The notes beneath the pieces were generated by a model. It was not told the origin of the DNA. It ran no database searches and saw only the letters and a program-made list of their open reading frames with translations. Source: Actinomycetota bacterium (GTDB lineage: Bacteria > Actinomycetota > Thermoleophilia > Gaiellales > Gaiellaceae). From it: a DNA stretch of 44,012 nt. The first letter of the stretch is position 1, and every line of letters starts with the position of its first letter. The DNA lies in the NCBI GenBank assembly GCA_013816245.1, contig JACDEU010000021.1, positions 1-44,012 on the forward strand, given 5' to 3'. The position numbers were made by a program, and so were the translations under genes. Shown in pieces: positions 24,117-32,888 of this stretch.

Positions 24117-24421
24117 GTCACGGACTGCTCCTCACGTTCGAAATCACGATTCTCGTGCTGGCGATCTTTCTCGGTTTGGAGTTGATCTCCAAGGTGCCGA
24201 CCCTGCTGCACACGCCGTTGATGTCGGGCACCAACGCGATCCACGGGATCGTGATCGTCGGCGCGATGCTCGTCGCGGGACTCGATCACAAGGACACGCT
24301 GACGACGATCATCGGGTTCGTCGCCGTCGTGCTGGCGTCGGCGAACGTCGTCGGAGGCTTCGTCGTCACCGACCGCATGCTCGAGATGTTCAAGAAGCGG
24401 GAGAAGAAGCCCGACACGTGA
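24113..24421 (+). CDS. NAD(P) transhydrogenase alpha subunit part 2 (membrane)
   Basis: 102 residues with three to four membrane helices, ending in a basic tail. It corresponds to the separate domain IIa polypeptide (PntAB/alpha-2). GLELISKVPTLLHTPLMSGTNAIHGI is the typical loop. It overlaps the alpha-1 gene (ATGA) and pntB (GTGA), so the three subunits are translationally coupled. Confidence 0.93.
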   Translation: MSHGLLLTFEITILVLAIFLGLELISKVPTLLHTPLMSGTNAIHGIVIVGAMLVAGLDHKDTLTTIIGFVAVVLASANVVGGFVVTDRMLEMFKKREKKPDT

Positions 24422-25812
24422 GTCGCGAGGCCACGAATCTTCTCTATCTGATCACGATCGTGACGTTCATCCTGGCGTTGCGGTTCCTGTCGAACCCGGC
24501 CACTGCGCGGCGGGGGAATCAGATCGGCGCAATCGGGATGCTCGTGGCGATCTTCGTGACGTTCTTACAGAATGGGATCAACAGCTACTGGGAGATCATC
24601 CTCGGGATGGTGATCGGCGGGGCGTTCGGGGCGTTCGCCGCGCGCAGAGTGCACATGACCGCGATGCCGCAGATGGTCGCCCTGTTCAACGGGGTCGGCG
24701 GCGGTGCTGCCGCACTGATCTCCTTTGCGGAGTTTCATCTGCTCGCACCCGATCCCGGCGGATTGCAGGCCGACATCAGTACCTCGATCATGCTCTCGGC
24801 GATCATCGGGAGCATCTCGTTCTCCGGGTCGATGGTCGCGTTTGCGAAGCTGCAGGAGCTCGTCCGCGGCCGGCCGATCGTCTTTCCGTTGCAGAAAACC
24901 GTGAATGCGCTTCTCTTCGGGTCGGTGCTGGCGGCGGGAATCGCGATTGCCGTCGGAGCAGAGCGGCAGTGGTTGATGTGGGCGCTGCTCGCCGGCGCGT
25001 CGCTGTTCGGGATCCTGTTCGTGCTGCCGATCGGCGGCGCCGACATGCCGGTCGTGATCTCGCTGCTGAACGCGTTCACCGGGCTCGCCGCCGCAGCGAC
25101 CGGCTTCGAGCTCGAGAACAACGTCCTGATCGTCAGCGGGATGCTCGTCGGCGCATCGGGGACGCTCCTCACGGTCATGATGGGTAAGGCGATGAACCGC
25201 TCGATCGCGAACGTGCTCTTCGGTGCGTTCGGGCAGATCGCTCCTTCTGCCGCAGCAGCGGGTAGCGGCACCACCGACGGCCAGGTGCGATCCGCGACGG
25301 TCGACGACGTCGCGGTGATGCTGGGCTATGCGCACAAGGTCGTGTTCGTCCCCGGGTACGGCATGGCGGTCGCCCAGGCCCAGCACGACGTGCGCGCGCT
25401 TGCCGACCTGCTCGAGTCGCGCGGCGTCGAGGTGTCGTACGCAATCCATCCCGTCGCCGGCCGCATGCCGGGACACATGAACGTCCTGCTCGCGGAGGCG
25501 AACGTTCCCTATCCGCAGCTGAAGGAGATGGAGGACGCGAACGCAGAGTTCCCGCGCACCGACGTCGCTCTCGTAATCGGGGCGAACGACGTCGTCAATC
25601 CCGATGCGCGCAACAATGCGGGGAGCCCGATCTACGGCATGCCGATCCTGAACGTGGACAGCGCGCAGGCCGTGGTCGTGCTCAAGCGAAGTATGAGCCC
25701 CGGTTTCGCCGGGATCGAGAATCCGCTTTTCCTCAACCCGAAGACCGTGATGCTGTTCGGCGACGCGAAGGATTCGATCGTGAAACTCGCCGCGGCCGTC
25801 AAGGGCCTCTGA
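24418..25812 (+). CDS. pntB: NAD(P) transhydrogenase beta subunit
   Basis: 464 residues from the GTG that overlaps the preceding stop. The N-terminal part has about eight to nine membrane helices (domain IIb) with GGGAAALIS. The C-terminal domain III binds NADP(H), with VPGYGMAVAQAQHDVR and the MPGHMNVLLAEANVPY and GANDVVNPDAR segments. The enzyme couples proton flow to hydride transfer from NADH to NADP+. A longer upstream reading in the same frame is antisense-like over pntA and is not used. Confidence 0.95.
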   Translation: MSREATNLLYLITIVTFILALRFLSNPATARRGNQIGAIGMLVAIFVTFLQNGINSYWEIILGMVIGGAFGAFAARRVHMTAMPQMVALFNGVGGGAAALISFAEFHLLAPDPGGLQADISTSIMLSAIIGSISFSGSMVAFAKLQELVRGRPIVFPLQKTVNALLFGSVLAAGIAIAVGAERQWLMWALLAGASLFGILFVLPIGGADMPVVISLLNAFTGLAAAATGFELENNVLIVSGMLVGASGTLLTVMMGKAMNRSIANVLFGAFGQIAPSAAAAGSGTTDGQVRSATVDDVAVMLGYAHKVVFVPGYGMAVAQAQHDVRALADLLESRGVEVSYAIHPVAGRMPGHMNVLLAEANVPYPQLKEMEDANAEFPRTDVALVIGANDVVNPDARNNAGSPIYGMPILNVDSAQAVVVLKRSMSPGFAGIENPLFLNPKTVMLFGDAKDSIVKLAAAVKGL

Positions 25813-25825
25813 AACTACGATTCGC

Positions 25826-26932
25826 GTGGTGATCGCGAAGGTTCTGTTCTGGTCGTCTGTCGGCGCGCTCGCCTGGACCCAGGCGGCCTATCCGGTCTTC
25901 GCAGCAGGGCTGGCGCGCCTGCGCTCGCGGCCGGTGCGCAAGAAGGACTTCACGCCGTCGGTGAGCTTGATCGTCGCGGCGCACGACGAGGAGGACGTGA
26001 TCGCGCGTCGCCTCAAGAACCTGCTCGCATTGGATTACCCGCCCGAGCAGCTCGAGATCCTCGTCGCATCCGATGCGTCGGCGGACGGCACGGATGCGCT
26101 CGTCGAAGGTGTCGGCGCGGTCGAGCCGCGCGTTCGGCTCCTGCGCTGTCCTCGGGAAGGAAAGGTCGCCGCCCAGAACCGTGCTGTGCGCGAGACGAAG
26201 GGCGAGATTCTGGCGTTCTCGGACGCCAACGCTCAGTGGCAGCCGGACGCGCTGCGGAAGCTCGTGCGCAACTTCGCCGATCCGGAGGTGGCGTACGTCT
26301 GCGGCTCGAGTGTCTACGAGACCGCTGACGGAACAAACCGGGAAGGGGCCTACTGGCGCTTCGAAAGCTGGTTGCGGCAAAACGAGTCGGAGCTCGGATC
26401 GATCACCGGAGGAATCGGCGCCATCTACACGGTGCGACGCTCGGACTACGTCGACGTCGATCCGCGGTTCGGCCATGATCTCGCATTGCCGTATCTGATG
26501 GTGCAGCGTGGGCGGCGGGCGGTCTACGACACCGAAGCGCTTGCATCTGAGAAGCCCTCGCGCGACATCGAAGACGAGTACCGACGCAAGGTGCGCATGT
26601 TCGAGCACTGTTGGCTGATCGTCCTGCGCGGCAAGATGCTGCGCGGGCTTGGGCCGACGTATCTGCTGGAGATCCTCTCGCACCGTCACCTGCGCTATGC
26701 AAGCGGGTTGCTGCACCTCGTCCTGCTCGGCTCGTCGATCGCGCTCGTGCGCGAGGGGCTCGTCTATCAAGTCGTGCTCGGTGCGCAGGTGGTGTTGCTT
26801 GCGGCCGCCGCCGCGGAGGTGGGCATCGCGCGCTACTACGTTCTCGTGACGTGGGCCACGGTCGTTTCGCTCTTCCGTTATCTGCGCTTCGGTGTGCCTG
26901 CGGTGTGGACCAAGGCCGAAGGCACGCGGTGA
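25826..26932 (+). CDS. Family 2 glycosyltransferase, membrane-anchored
   Basis: 368 residues from a GTG. An N-terminal membrane helix (about 5-30) precedes a GT-A domain with VSLIVAAHDEE, DASADGTD and the metal-binding SDAN. The later GGIGAIYTVRR and the conserved hydrophobic helices after residue 285 resemble processive or polyprenol-linked GT2 enzymes. It probably builds a cell-surface glycan. It starts 13 bases after pntB and overlaps the sugar-transferase gene by GTGA, suggesting one transcript. Confidence 0.87.
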   Translation: MVIAKVLFWSSVGALAWTQAAYPVFAAGLARLRSRPVRKKDFTPSVSLIVAAHDEEDVIARRLKNLLALDYPPEQLEILVASDASADGTDALVEGVGAVEPRVRLLRCPREGKVAAQNRAVRETKGEILAFSDANAQWQPDALRKLVRNFADPEVAYVCGSSVYETADGTNREGAYWRFESWLRQNESELGSITGGIGAIYTVRRSDYVDVDPRFGHDLALPYLMVQRGRRAVYDTEALASEKPSRDIEDEYRRKVRMFEHCWLIVLRGKMLRGLGPTYLLEILSHRHLRYASGLLHLVLLGSSIALVREGLVYQVVLGAQVVLLAAAAAEVGIARYYVLVTWATVVSLFRYLRFGVPAVWTKAEGTR

Positions 26933-27507
26933 ACCGTGTGCTCGACGCGGCTGCGGCCGGTCTCGGTCTGGCTGCGGCGAGCCCTTTTCTGGCCGCGGCG
27001 GGGCTGGCGATCAAGCTCGACGACGGCGGCCCCGTCTTCTACCGGCAGCGCCGCGTCGGGCTGGACGGCGAAGAGTTCGAGCTGGTGAAGCTCCGAACGA
27101 TGGAGGTGGGTGCAGAGCACAAGGGCGCCGGCTTCGCGGTCAACGACGGTGATCCGCGCATCACGCGTGTGGGTCGAATGTTGCGGAAGCTGTCGATCGA
27201 CGAGCTACCGCAGCTCTGGAATGTCGTCCGCGGCGACATGAGCCTCGTCGGCCCCCGCCCCACGCTGGCGTATCAGGTGGAGCGGTACACCCCGCGCCAG
27301 CGCCGACGCCTCGAGGTGCGGCCGGGCATCACGGGCTGGGCGCAGATCCATGGACGCGCGCGCCTGCCGTGGGATGAGCGCATCGAGCTCGACGTCTGGT
27401 ACGTCGAGCACCGCTCGCCGTGGCTCGACTTGAAGATCATCGCGCGTACGCCCCGCGCACTCTTTGCCGGAACGTACAAGGGCGACACTGGAGGCTGGTC
27501 GAGGTGA
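26929..27507 (+). CDS. Bacterial sugar transferase (PglC/WcaJ-like phosphoglycosyl transferase)
   Basis: 192 residues, the minimal monotopic phosphoglycosyl transferase domain. One N-terminal reentrant hydrophobic segment is followed by [21 protein letters not shown], the catalytic Asp-Glu dyad in [22 protein letters not shown] and the WAQIHGR loop. It transfers a phosphosugar from a nucleotide sugar to undecaprenyl phosphate, starting a glycan. The neighbouring GT2 could add the next sugar. The gene overlaps both neighbours by GTGA. Confidence 0.92.
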   Translation: MNRVLDAAAAGLGLAAASPFLAAAGLAIKLDDGGPVFYRQRRVGLDGEEFELVKLRTMEVGAEHKGAGFAVNDGDPRITRVGRMLRKLSIDELPQLWNVVRGDMSLVGPRPTLAYQVERYTPRQRRRLEVRPGITGWAQIHGRARLPWDERIELDVWYVEHRSPWLDLKIIARTPRALFAGTYKGDTGGWSR

Positions 27508-28496
27508 TCCCGTTCTTCGACGGCGACAGCGTGCGGGCCGCAGTCTCACCCGAGCAGGCGCTCGACGCAGTTCGCGATGCATTCGTCGCGTACGCGCGCG
27601 GGGAATGGACGATGCCGCCAAAGGTCTACGTGCCCGCGTATCCGGAAGGCGACTTTCGCGCGATGCCCGCACTCGGGGCCGGCCATGCCTTGCTCAAGTG
27701 GGTGACCTCGTTCCCCGGCAATCCAGGGCAGGGGCTGCCGACGGTGACCGGGCTCGTCCTCCTCTCCGATGCGTCGAACGGGATGTTGAAGGCTGTCCTC
27801 GACGCCGGTGCGGTGACGTCCTTGCGTACCGGTGCAGCTGCGGTGCTGGCAGCGGAGACGCTGGGGCGGCCCGATGCGGAGACAGCCGCGGTGATCGGAG
27901 CCGGGGTGAACGGGGAAGCGGCCGCGCGAACGTTCGTCGCGCGCGGACGGCGTGTCGAGCTGTGGGATCTCGACCGGGCGCGCGCGGAGGAGGTGGCCGA
28001 GCGAATCGGCGCGGACGTTGCAGCGGGACGTGAAGAGGCACTCGCCGCGGACTTGCTCGTCACGGTCACATCGGGCCGGCAGATCGTGCTCGAGGAAGGC
28101 TCGCTGCTCGCCGGCCAGCATGCAAGCCTGATGGGTGCGGACGGGCCGGGGAAAGCCGAGATCGCGGTCGAGGAACTGGCACGTGTGCGCGTCTTCTGCG
28201 ACGACTGGGAGCAGGGCGTTCCAAACGGAATACCGGCGCGCGGTCGCTTGTTCTGTGATGAGTGGGAACAAGCGAGCCACGCGGGGGACCTGATGCACGC
28301 CGTCGAAGCGGGATTGCTCCACCGCGACGAGGTGACCCAGCTAGGCGACGTCCTCGCCGGAACGGCGCCCGGAAGGCGCTCGGACGACGACATCACCATT
28401 TTCGACTCGACCGGGCTCGCTATCCAGGATCTGGCGATCGCACTCGCCGCGCTCGAGCGGGCGGACGAGCTGGACCTACCGATGTTCGACCTTTAG
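27504..28496 (+). CDS. Ornithine cyclodeaminase/mu-crystallin family dehydrogenase
   Basis: 330 residues from the GTG overlapping the sugar-transferase stop. The family pattern is clear: MPPKVYVP, ALLKWVTSFPGNP, VTSLRTGAAAVLAA, the NAD-binding VIGAGVNGEAAARTF, and FDSTGLAIQDLA near the C-terminus. Members deaminate ornithine or reduce imino/keto acids (alanine or arginine-type dehydrogenases). The actual substrate cannot be told. It is the last gene of the pnt-GT operon and also the last gene of the dense core region. Confidence 0.9.
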   Translation: MIPFFDGDSVRAAVSPEQALDAVRDAFVAYARGEWTMPPKVYVPAYPEGDFRAMPALGAGHALLKWVTSFPGNPGQGLPTVTGLVLLSDASNGMLKAVLDAGAVTSLRTGAAAVLAAETLGRPDAETAAVIGAGVNGEAAARTFVARGRRVELWDLDRARAEEVAERIGADVAAGREEALAADLLVTVTSGRQIVLEEGSLLAGQHASLMGADGPGKAEIAVEELARVRVFCDDWEQGVPNGIPARGRLFCDEWEQASHAGDLMHAVEAGLLHRDEVTQLGDVLAGTAPGRRSDDDITIFDSTGLAIQDLAIALAALERADELDLPMFDL

Positions 28497-28766
28497 TCCC
28501 TGCCCGTTGTTAAAAACGCGCCGAGCTGTGTGCGAGACGTTGGAACAGATTGTGGCAAACAGAGCACTCCACCCCACTCGCTGGTCACCGATTATTCACC
28601 CAGCCGCTCGGAGCCGTGCGCTCAACCCTGAACCAGTCTGAGGCACTACGTGGCGTCCTCTCCCCGGAAGGACCTCGAGCGTGGCCGTTCTCCCTCGCGC
28701 GCGCGCGTCTAACCTATCAAGCCAGCGGTTCGCATTAAGCACGCCTCGACCGTGCCGGGTGGGTCT
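28497..28766. other. Core/accessory boundary, no gene seen
   Basis: 270 bases with no supportable coding frame, tRNA or clear terminator. It separates the compact operons on the left from repeat- and pseudogene-rich DNA on the right. I looked for a tRNA or direct-repeat att site here and found none. Confidence 0.5.
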
Positions 28767-29312
28767 TCAGCCTGGTGGTTCTTCGGCGGCGGGCTTTCCC
28801 CACTCTTTTGGCGGGTAGTCGGGGACCTCGAAGGCCCGGTCGAGGTTGGGCGGGAGGTCCCCCGCGAGGAGGGCGCGAAGGTTCGGGCCAAGGGTGATCT
28901 CGAACACTGTCCCCGGGGGCGGGTTTTCCCCCAACACATCACGGATCGCCCGCTCGCCGTCGAATAACGGACAGACAGCGCAGCGCGGGAATACCCCGTA
29001 GAAAAAGCGGAACCGGCACGCCCCATGCGACTTCAGCTGGGAGGAGGCACACCAGGCCATCTCCTTGGCGTGGTAGGCGGAGACCGGCTCATCCCCCTCG
29101 TACACGTCGGTTGCCCGCCAATGGCGAACCCGCTCCAGCAAGCACGCCAACCCAGTGTAGGCGGCGGAGTCGGTGCCGAGGACGAACCTCGCTCGGTACC
29201 TGCCGGGCTCGACCTGGGTGCACTCGCCGGCCTGGCTGCGAGCCTCGGCGAGCGCCAATCCGAACCGCTTCGACCGGGACGGGCCGAACTCCACCGTCAC
29301 GAGGCGCCCCAT
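28767..29312 (-). CDS. Hypothetical cysteine-rich cytosolic protein
   Basis: 181 residues with convincing codon structure but no family I recognise. The visible features are a central cluster of cysteines (WCASSQ, HGACRFRF, PRCAVCPLF), which could form a metal site; a preceding region rich in charged residues; and an acidic, proline-rich C-terminus. There is no signal or membrane segment. It stands alone, divergent from the following effector-binding-domain gene, with a degraded hairpin repeat (copy A) between them. Confidence 0.6.
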   Translation of the reverse strand: MGRLVTVEFGPSRSKRFGLALAEARSQAGECTQVEPGRYRARFVLGTDSAAYTGLACLLERVRHWRATDVYEGDEPVSAYHAKEMAWCASSQLKSHGACRFRFFYGVFPRCAVCPLFDGERAIRDVLGENPPPGTVFEITLGPNLRALLAGDLPPNLDRAFEVPDYPPKEWGKPAAEEPPG

Positions 29313-29456
29313 CTAGACCACCCTAAACACCCCGGGGCTTTCTCCGATGGCTCGACCGCCACGGACGTCGACGGACAGCCTCGTGGAACCCGCGGGAGCC
29401 GGCCGGTGCCGCAGCAGACACTGGCAATCGTGCTGCCGGTCTGAGCGCGGCGAGCC

Positions 29457-29481
29457 GTCGTCTTCTGGTGGAAAAGCGACA
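29457..29481 (-). repeat. Hairpin repeat family 1, copy A (degenerate)
   Basis: The minus strand shares GAGGTT, CTGTCGC, TTTCCACCAGAA and CGAC with copies B-D, but the right arm is mutated. The core is 25 bases. It lies just upstream of the 29662 gene. Confidence 0.6.
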
Positions 29482-29661
29482 GGAACCTCCGCCTGGTCGG
29501 ATGTCGCAGTTGAGCCGAAAAGCGACACGCACAGTGATTGGTCGCCTGGTCGTAACCTCGAAAACTCCCAATTTCAGGAAGTGGCGTATCGGCGTGATGC
29601 CACCTTTTCTCTACTGGGCACGTTCGGCGTAGAAGGCCGGGGCGATCGGCTTGAGCCGGTT

Positions 29662-30132
29662 ATGGTGCTCAGGATGAGCGAGCGGATTCCTGACGACGTG
29701 GCGGCAATGCTGATCGAGCGTGACGAGACTCAGGTGATGTTCTTGCGCACTACGGACGACCCGGCGAAGATCGGCGGCTTGTGGGAGCGATTGGAAGCAC
29801 TGGTGGGCCTTCGCGGTCGCAAGTTCTTCGGGGCGTTCGACGCGTCCACGCGGGAGTACCGCGTGTGCGTTCAGGTGAGAGAGGACGACGACCCATCTGC
29901 GCTCGGGCTGGAGTCGGGCACCCTCCCCGGCGGCCGCTATCTGCGAGCGCGGCTTCGTGGCGAGCCGCCGGAGGTCTACGAGCGAATCGGCCCGACGTTC
30001 GCGGCGCTGGTGAAGGCAGCCCGTCCGGACGAGACGCGGCCGAGCATCGAGTTCTACCGCCACCGCGACGAGATCGACCTACTCCTTCCCGTAGCCGAGT
30101 CGCCCGCCGCCTCACACCTCGCCAACGGCTAG
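29662..30132 (+). CDS. GyrI-like effector-binding domain protein
   Basis: 156 residues from ATG at 29662 (MVLRMSERIPDDV); the ATG four codons later is also possible. The protein is a stand-alone GyrI-like/AraC-effector-binding domain, with FFGAFDASTREYRVCVQV, the GGRYLRARLRG strand and a C-terminal IEFYRHRDEIDLLLPV. Such proteins bind small amphipathic molecules. There is no DNA-binding domain. The open frame extends 105 codons upstream through repeat DNA, which I do not count as coding. Confidence 0.65.
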   Translation: MVLRMSERIPDDVAAMLIERDETQVMFLRTTDDPAKIGGLWERLEALVGLRGRKFFGAFDASTREYRVCVQVREDDDPSALGLESGTLPGGRYLRARLRGEPPEVYERIGPTFAALVKAARPDETRPSIEFYRHRDEIDLLLPVAESPAASHLANG

Positions 30133-30141
30133 CTCGTGAGG

Positions 30142-30476
30142 CTACGGTGTCCCGCCGACGATCAGCTTCGCGGGCGTCGGCGTCGTCGCGACCGGCTGCA
30201 TCAGCCGGTAGAAGAGCAGGCCGTGGCTTCCCGACTTGCGGCGGTTGAACCTGAAGACGAACTCGTCCAAGTAGAAGTCGAGCTGGCGGATCGAGACGCC
30301 GCCTTGATGTGTGCCGAGCAGCCACCGCTTCAGAGCAAGGCGACGCGGTGGACGCAGGGCATCGCGATGTGGGCAGGGTCGCCGGAGGCCGAGATGTTCG
30401 TCTTGACGTGCGTGTAGCCGACGTTGCCAAGGTCGTTGTAGCCGCCCCAGTGATCGGTGTAGATCCGTGGGCGTAG
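30142..30476 (-). pseudogene. IS1595-family transposase C-terminal remnant, frameshifted
   Basis: The minus strand reads IYTDHWGGYNDLGNVGYTH, then an HIAMPCVHRVALL segment ending in TGA. In the next frame it continues as KRWLLGTHQGGVSIRQLD and YLDEFVFRFNRRKS...LLFYRLMQPV to a stop at 30142. This is the conserved end of ISXO2/IS1595-type transposases, whose intact form reads VHRVASLLKRWLLGTHQGAV. A single lost base near 30330 breaks it, and the N-terminal two thirds are missing. Confidence 0.75.
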
Positions 30477-30565
30477 ACAGGCATCACATTCGGTCGATGC
30501 GTTTTCAGGGCGGGTCAGGGGGTTCTCGGCTCTGCGAGGCGGTTCGCGTGCGAGTTGGGGCGGAA

Positions 30566-30654
30566 GTCGTGCTCACATTCTGTGACGCGTGAGTGAGCGC
30601 AGGTTTGTGTCGCCTTTCCACCAGAAAGCGACAACGCTCGCGTCGACGGTGTTC
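30566..30654 (+). repeat. Hairpin repeat family 1, copy B
   Basis: A core at 30608-30633 forms an inverted repeat TGTCGC-(C)-TTTC / GAAA-GCGACA around CACCA. The flank GTGCTCACATTCTGTGACGC on the left and CGCTCGCGTCGACGGTGTTC on the right match copies D and C respectively. Confidence 0.85.
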
Positions 30655-30694
30655 AGTGTGTCCGCTTCCGTCGGAGCCGTCCCCGAGCGGGCGA

Positions 30695-30940
30695 TCAGAT
30701 TGAGTCTTGGAGCGCGTTCTCCGCGGCTTGCAGACGGTCGCTGACCTTGTCTAGTTCTCGCGCCGCGAAGTCAATGCGCCCTTGCTGGACGTCCGTGCGG
30801 TCCTGCTGGCTGTTAGCTCGCACTTGCTGGCTATCAGCGCGTTCGCGTAGCGCCCTTAGCTGGCCTTTCATCTCCTCGACCGTCCGGCTGATGTCCGCGA
30901 GTTGGCCGACGACGCTCGCGATGTCCTCATCGGTTGTCAT
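30695..30940 (-). CDS. Small coiled-coil protein
   Basis: 81 residues from ATG at 30940 (MTTDEDIASVV). The rest is a continuous heptad-like helix (LADISRTVEEMKGQLRALRE then repeats of xxSQQxRxxxQQ and a final LDKVSDRLQAAENAL). It contains imperfect 7-residue repeats around ADSQQVRANSQQDRTDVQQG. There is no membrane segment and no recognisable family. A start 17 codons earlier is possible. It is single and flanked by repeat DNA. Confidence 0.5.
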   Translation of the reverse strand: MTTDEDIASVVGQLADISRTVEEMKGQLRALRERADSQQVRANSQQDRTDVQQGRIDFAARELDKVSDRLQAAENALQDSI

Positions 30941-30991
30941 GGCCTGCCGGGATTCTACGTGCGAACGCTTTCGATTCATCGAAACGCGCAC

Positions 30992-31520
30992 GCGACGGTT
31001 GAAAGAGGAGTAGGATGGTTGGACTGGCCCTACGGCCAGAGCCCGGCCGAGACCCTGAAGGCCGTCAACGTGCGTTCAGCGCACGAGACGATGGAGCTTC
31101 GGCAAACAGAGTTTCTTGTTGCAGGGCCACAACATCTGGTTGCGCGGACATAAGGTCGCGAGCGGAACGGCGTAGACTCGGCCTATGGGCCTCATTGCCA
31201 AGATCCGCAAGTTGTTCGGGCTCCGCCCGAAGGCGTAACCCGCAAGGCAAAGGAGAAAGGCGGCCCCTGCGGCGAGGGCGACCTCTCGATGCGGCGGGCC
31301 ACGCTGAGAGATCCGCCTGCGACCCTCAACGGTGGCGCGGCGATGGGAGTCATGAACGGCGAGAGCGCGCGACCTGCGCCGAAGCGGGCGCACGATCGCG
31401 CGGACGATCGAGTGGTGGCGAGAGCCGCGCGGAGAGGGCGCGGCATAGGATCGGCGCATTCTCAAGGGAAGGGGGACCCATGGCCCACCGACGCGCTGCG
31501 AGAAGAGGTCGTCAAGCACT
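30992..31520. other. Non-coding or decayed stretch with one micro-ORF
   Basis: No convincing gene. At 31185-31238 there is a 17-codon frame, MGLIAKIRKLFGLRPKA, a short basic amphipathic peptide behind a TAGACT box. Longer open frames have no protein-like composition. Confidence 0.4.
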
Positions 31521-31748
31521 TCAGATGGGGATTCTTTGAGCGCCATCCAAGTCCGCCGCAGCATCTCTTGGAGGGGTTCGAGCGGATCCTGAGTGACACG
31601 CTCGACGGCCCGCGAAGACCATCATTGTCGGGACCCATATCAGGGCATCTTCACCGGCAAGAAGTGCGTAGACAACAGCGATGCCGGCCGCGGCTCCGGC
31701 GGCCGCGGCGAGCAGCCCGATGAGCACGCCCATTGAGATGCGCCGCAC
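31521..31748 (-). CDS. Small two-helix membrane protein
   Basis: 75 residues from GTG at 31748. It has a basic start (RRIS), a glycine/alanine-rich helix (MGVLIGLLAAAAGAAAGIAVVYALL) interrupted by a short acidic turn, and a second hydrophobic run LIWVPTMMVFAG. The C-terminus is charged. Nothing identifies a family. The codon pattern in the membrane part is plausible, but the tail may be out-of-family sequence. Confidence 0.4.
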   Translation of the reverse strand: MRRISMGVLIGLLAAAAGAAAGIAVVYALLAGEDALIWVPTMMVFAGRRACHSGSARTPPRDAAADLDGAQRIPI

Positions 31749-31798
31749 CCTCCCGCCGCCCGCTGAAGGTGTCTGGGCAGGAGTAGGGTGGGAGGCCC

Positions 31799-32071
31799 TT
31801 GGGCGATGTGAACTTCGACTTGATGGGTAGAGAGCGCGCTCAAGTCAGCGAGGACAGCGCGCTGTTCGTATCCAACTGGTCACTTGATCACAGCGAGCGC
31901 TACAGGGAGCTTCGTGGGAAGATCCGGGCGGCGATCGCGGCAGCCGCAGTTTTGGACGGCCCCCTCACGGAGGAACTGCTCGAAATCCTCCACGAGATGG
32001 AGCAGCAGGAACCGCCGCTGCCGGACGATCTGCGCGACCTTCAAAGGGCCGCGCGCGTGGCCCTTACCTGA
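31799..32071 (+). CDS. Hypothetical helical protein
   Basis: 90 residues from a TTG start; an ATG nine codons in is the alternative. The C-terminal half is amphipathic helix (TEELLEILHEMEQQEPPLPDD). The stop codon is immediately followed by the ATG of the next small gene, which supports both as real. No known family. Confidence 0.5.
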   Translation: MGDVNFDLMGRERAQVSEDSALFVSNWSLDHSERYRELRGKIRAAIAAAAVLDGPLTEELLEILHEMEQQEPPLPDDLRDLQRAARVALT

Positions 32072-32266
32072 ATGCCCGAGGAGAAGCGACCCGATGTCCG
32101 CCCGCAGCTCCGCGAGTTCCTCGCTTGGTACGAGGAGGTGTTAGGGAGGGTCGAGTCGGGGGCGGTCGTGGCGCCAGGAGAACAAGAGCGCCTCACCGAA
32201 GAGGCGTCAGCCGTGGCTCACCTTCTCGATCTCCTTGACTCCAGCGCGGACGAGCCCGCCAGTTAG
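32072..32266 (+). CDS. Hypothetical small acidic protein
   Basis: 64 residues starting at the ATG directly abutting the preceding stop (TGAATG). It is two predicted helices (LREFLAWYEEVLGRVESG and LTEEASAVAHLLDLLD) with an acidic end. It is likely co-translated with its neighbour. Function unknown. Confidence 0.5.
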   Translation: MPEEKRPDVRPQLREFLAWYEEVLGRVESGAVVAPGEQERLTEEASAVAHLLDLLDSSADEPAS

Positions 32267-32383
32267 ACGGGGTACCGGGGCGCTCCTCAGTCCTTCGACT
32301 TATCGCCCCCCGTTCAGCCTGTCCTTCACCTGCTGAACTCCAGCTTTAGCGCCTGTCTTGAGACCGTCGTATGTAGCGGCGCC

Positions 32384-32460
32384 TGTGGGGTGCGTTAATT
32401 CGGTTCCGCCTGCAAATCGGCACGTCGCGCGCGACGGACCCGAGTTGTGGCACCCCACAC
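32384..32460 (+). repeat. MITE-like repeat family 2, copy 1
   Basis: 77 bases bounded by TGTGGGGTGC and its inverse GCACCCCACA. The internal core CCTGCAAATCGGC recurs exactly, inverted, in copy 2 at 43685-43756. It disrupts the end of a possible older gene whose tail would read KTGAKAGVQQVKDRLNGG on the minus strand. Confidence 0.8.
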
Positions 32461-32601
32461 GCTGCCCTCGAGGAGACAGACGTGATATCAGCGGACGACG
32501 CGGCTCGTTCCGCCGACCTCCGCGGCGGCGGTCGTGTCGGATGAGGATCTGGGCGAACCGGCGGTGCAGGCCTCCTCGGGTTGTGAGACCAGAGTGCGCG
32601 T

Positions 32602-32664
32602 GATCGCGACCAGACGGCGAGCGATCAGGATCAGACGGCGAGTGATCGTGATCAGCGAAGCGCG
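32602..32664. repeat. 21-bp tandem repeat, three units
   Basis: Three consecutive 21-base units each begin with GATC; the first two share CAGACGGCGAG. The period is a multiple of three, so in either strand it yields 7-residue repeats, but no intact gene surrounds it. Confidence 0.65.
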
Positions 32665-32754
32665 GACGAGGATCGGGAAGCTTCTGACCAGGACTTCGCG
32701 GTTGGGTGGCGACGCGGTCACTCATTCGGCGTACGGGTTTGGCGCGGAAACGCT

Positions 32755-32860
32755 CAAGTAGCGACCGCGGCGCAGTGCCGACGTTGCCGTAGCCGCAGGC
32801 TGCGCAGCGGTACTCGGCCCGCGTGCCTTTCTGCCTCCGCCCGCCACGACCATGCCTCCC
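32755..32860 (-). pseudogene. Zinc-ribbon protein fragment
   Basis: The minus strand reads RAEYRCAACGYGNVGTAPRS, the start of a CxxCGYG zinc ribbon known from small actinobacterial proteins. The second CxxC is missing, and a plausible ATG start (MVVAGGGRK) lies one frame off. It is cut by repeat DNA on one side and lies next to the insertion sequence on the other. Confidence 0.35.
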
Positions 32861-32888
32861 TCGACTCGCGGAGCTAGGAGTACGCTTG

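Noticed and set aside
24046-24417. Extension of pntB upstream
   Set aside because: It overlaps both pntA parts in the wrong frame; the GTG in GTGA is the normal coupled start.
29347-29661. Upstream extension of the GyrI-like gene
   Set aside because: It passes through hairpin repeat copy A and has no protein-like features.
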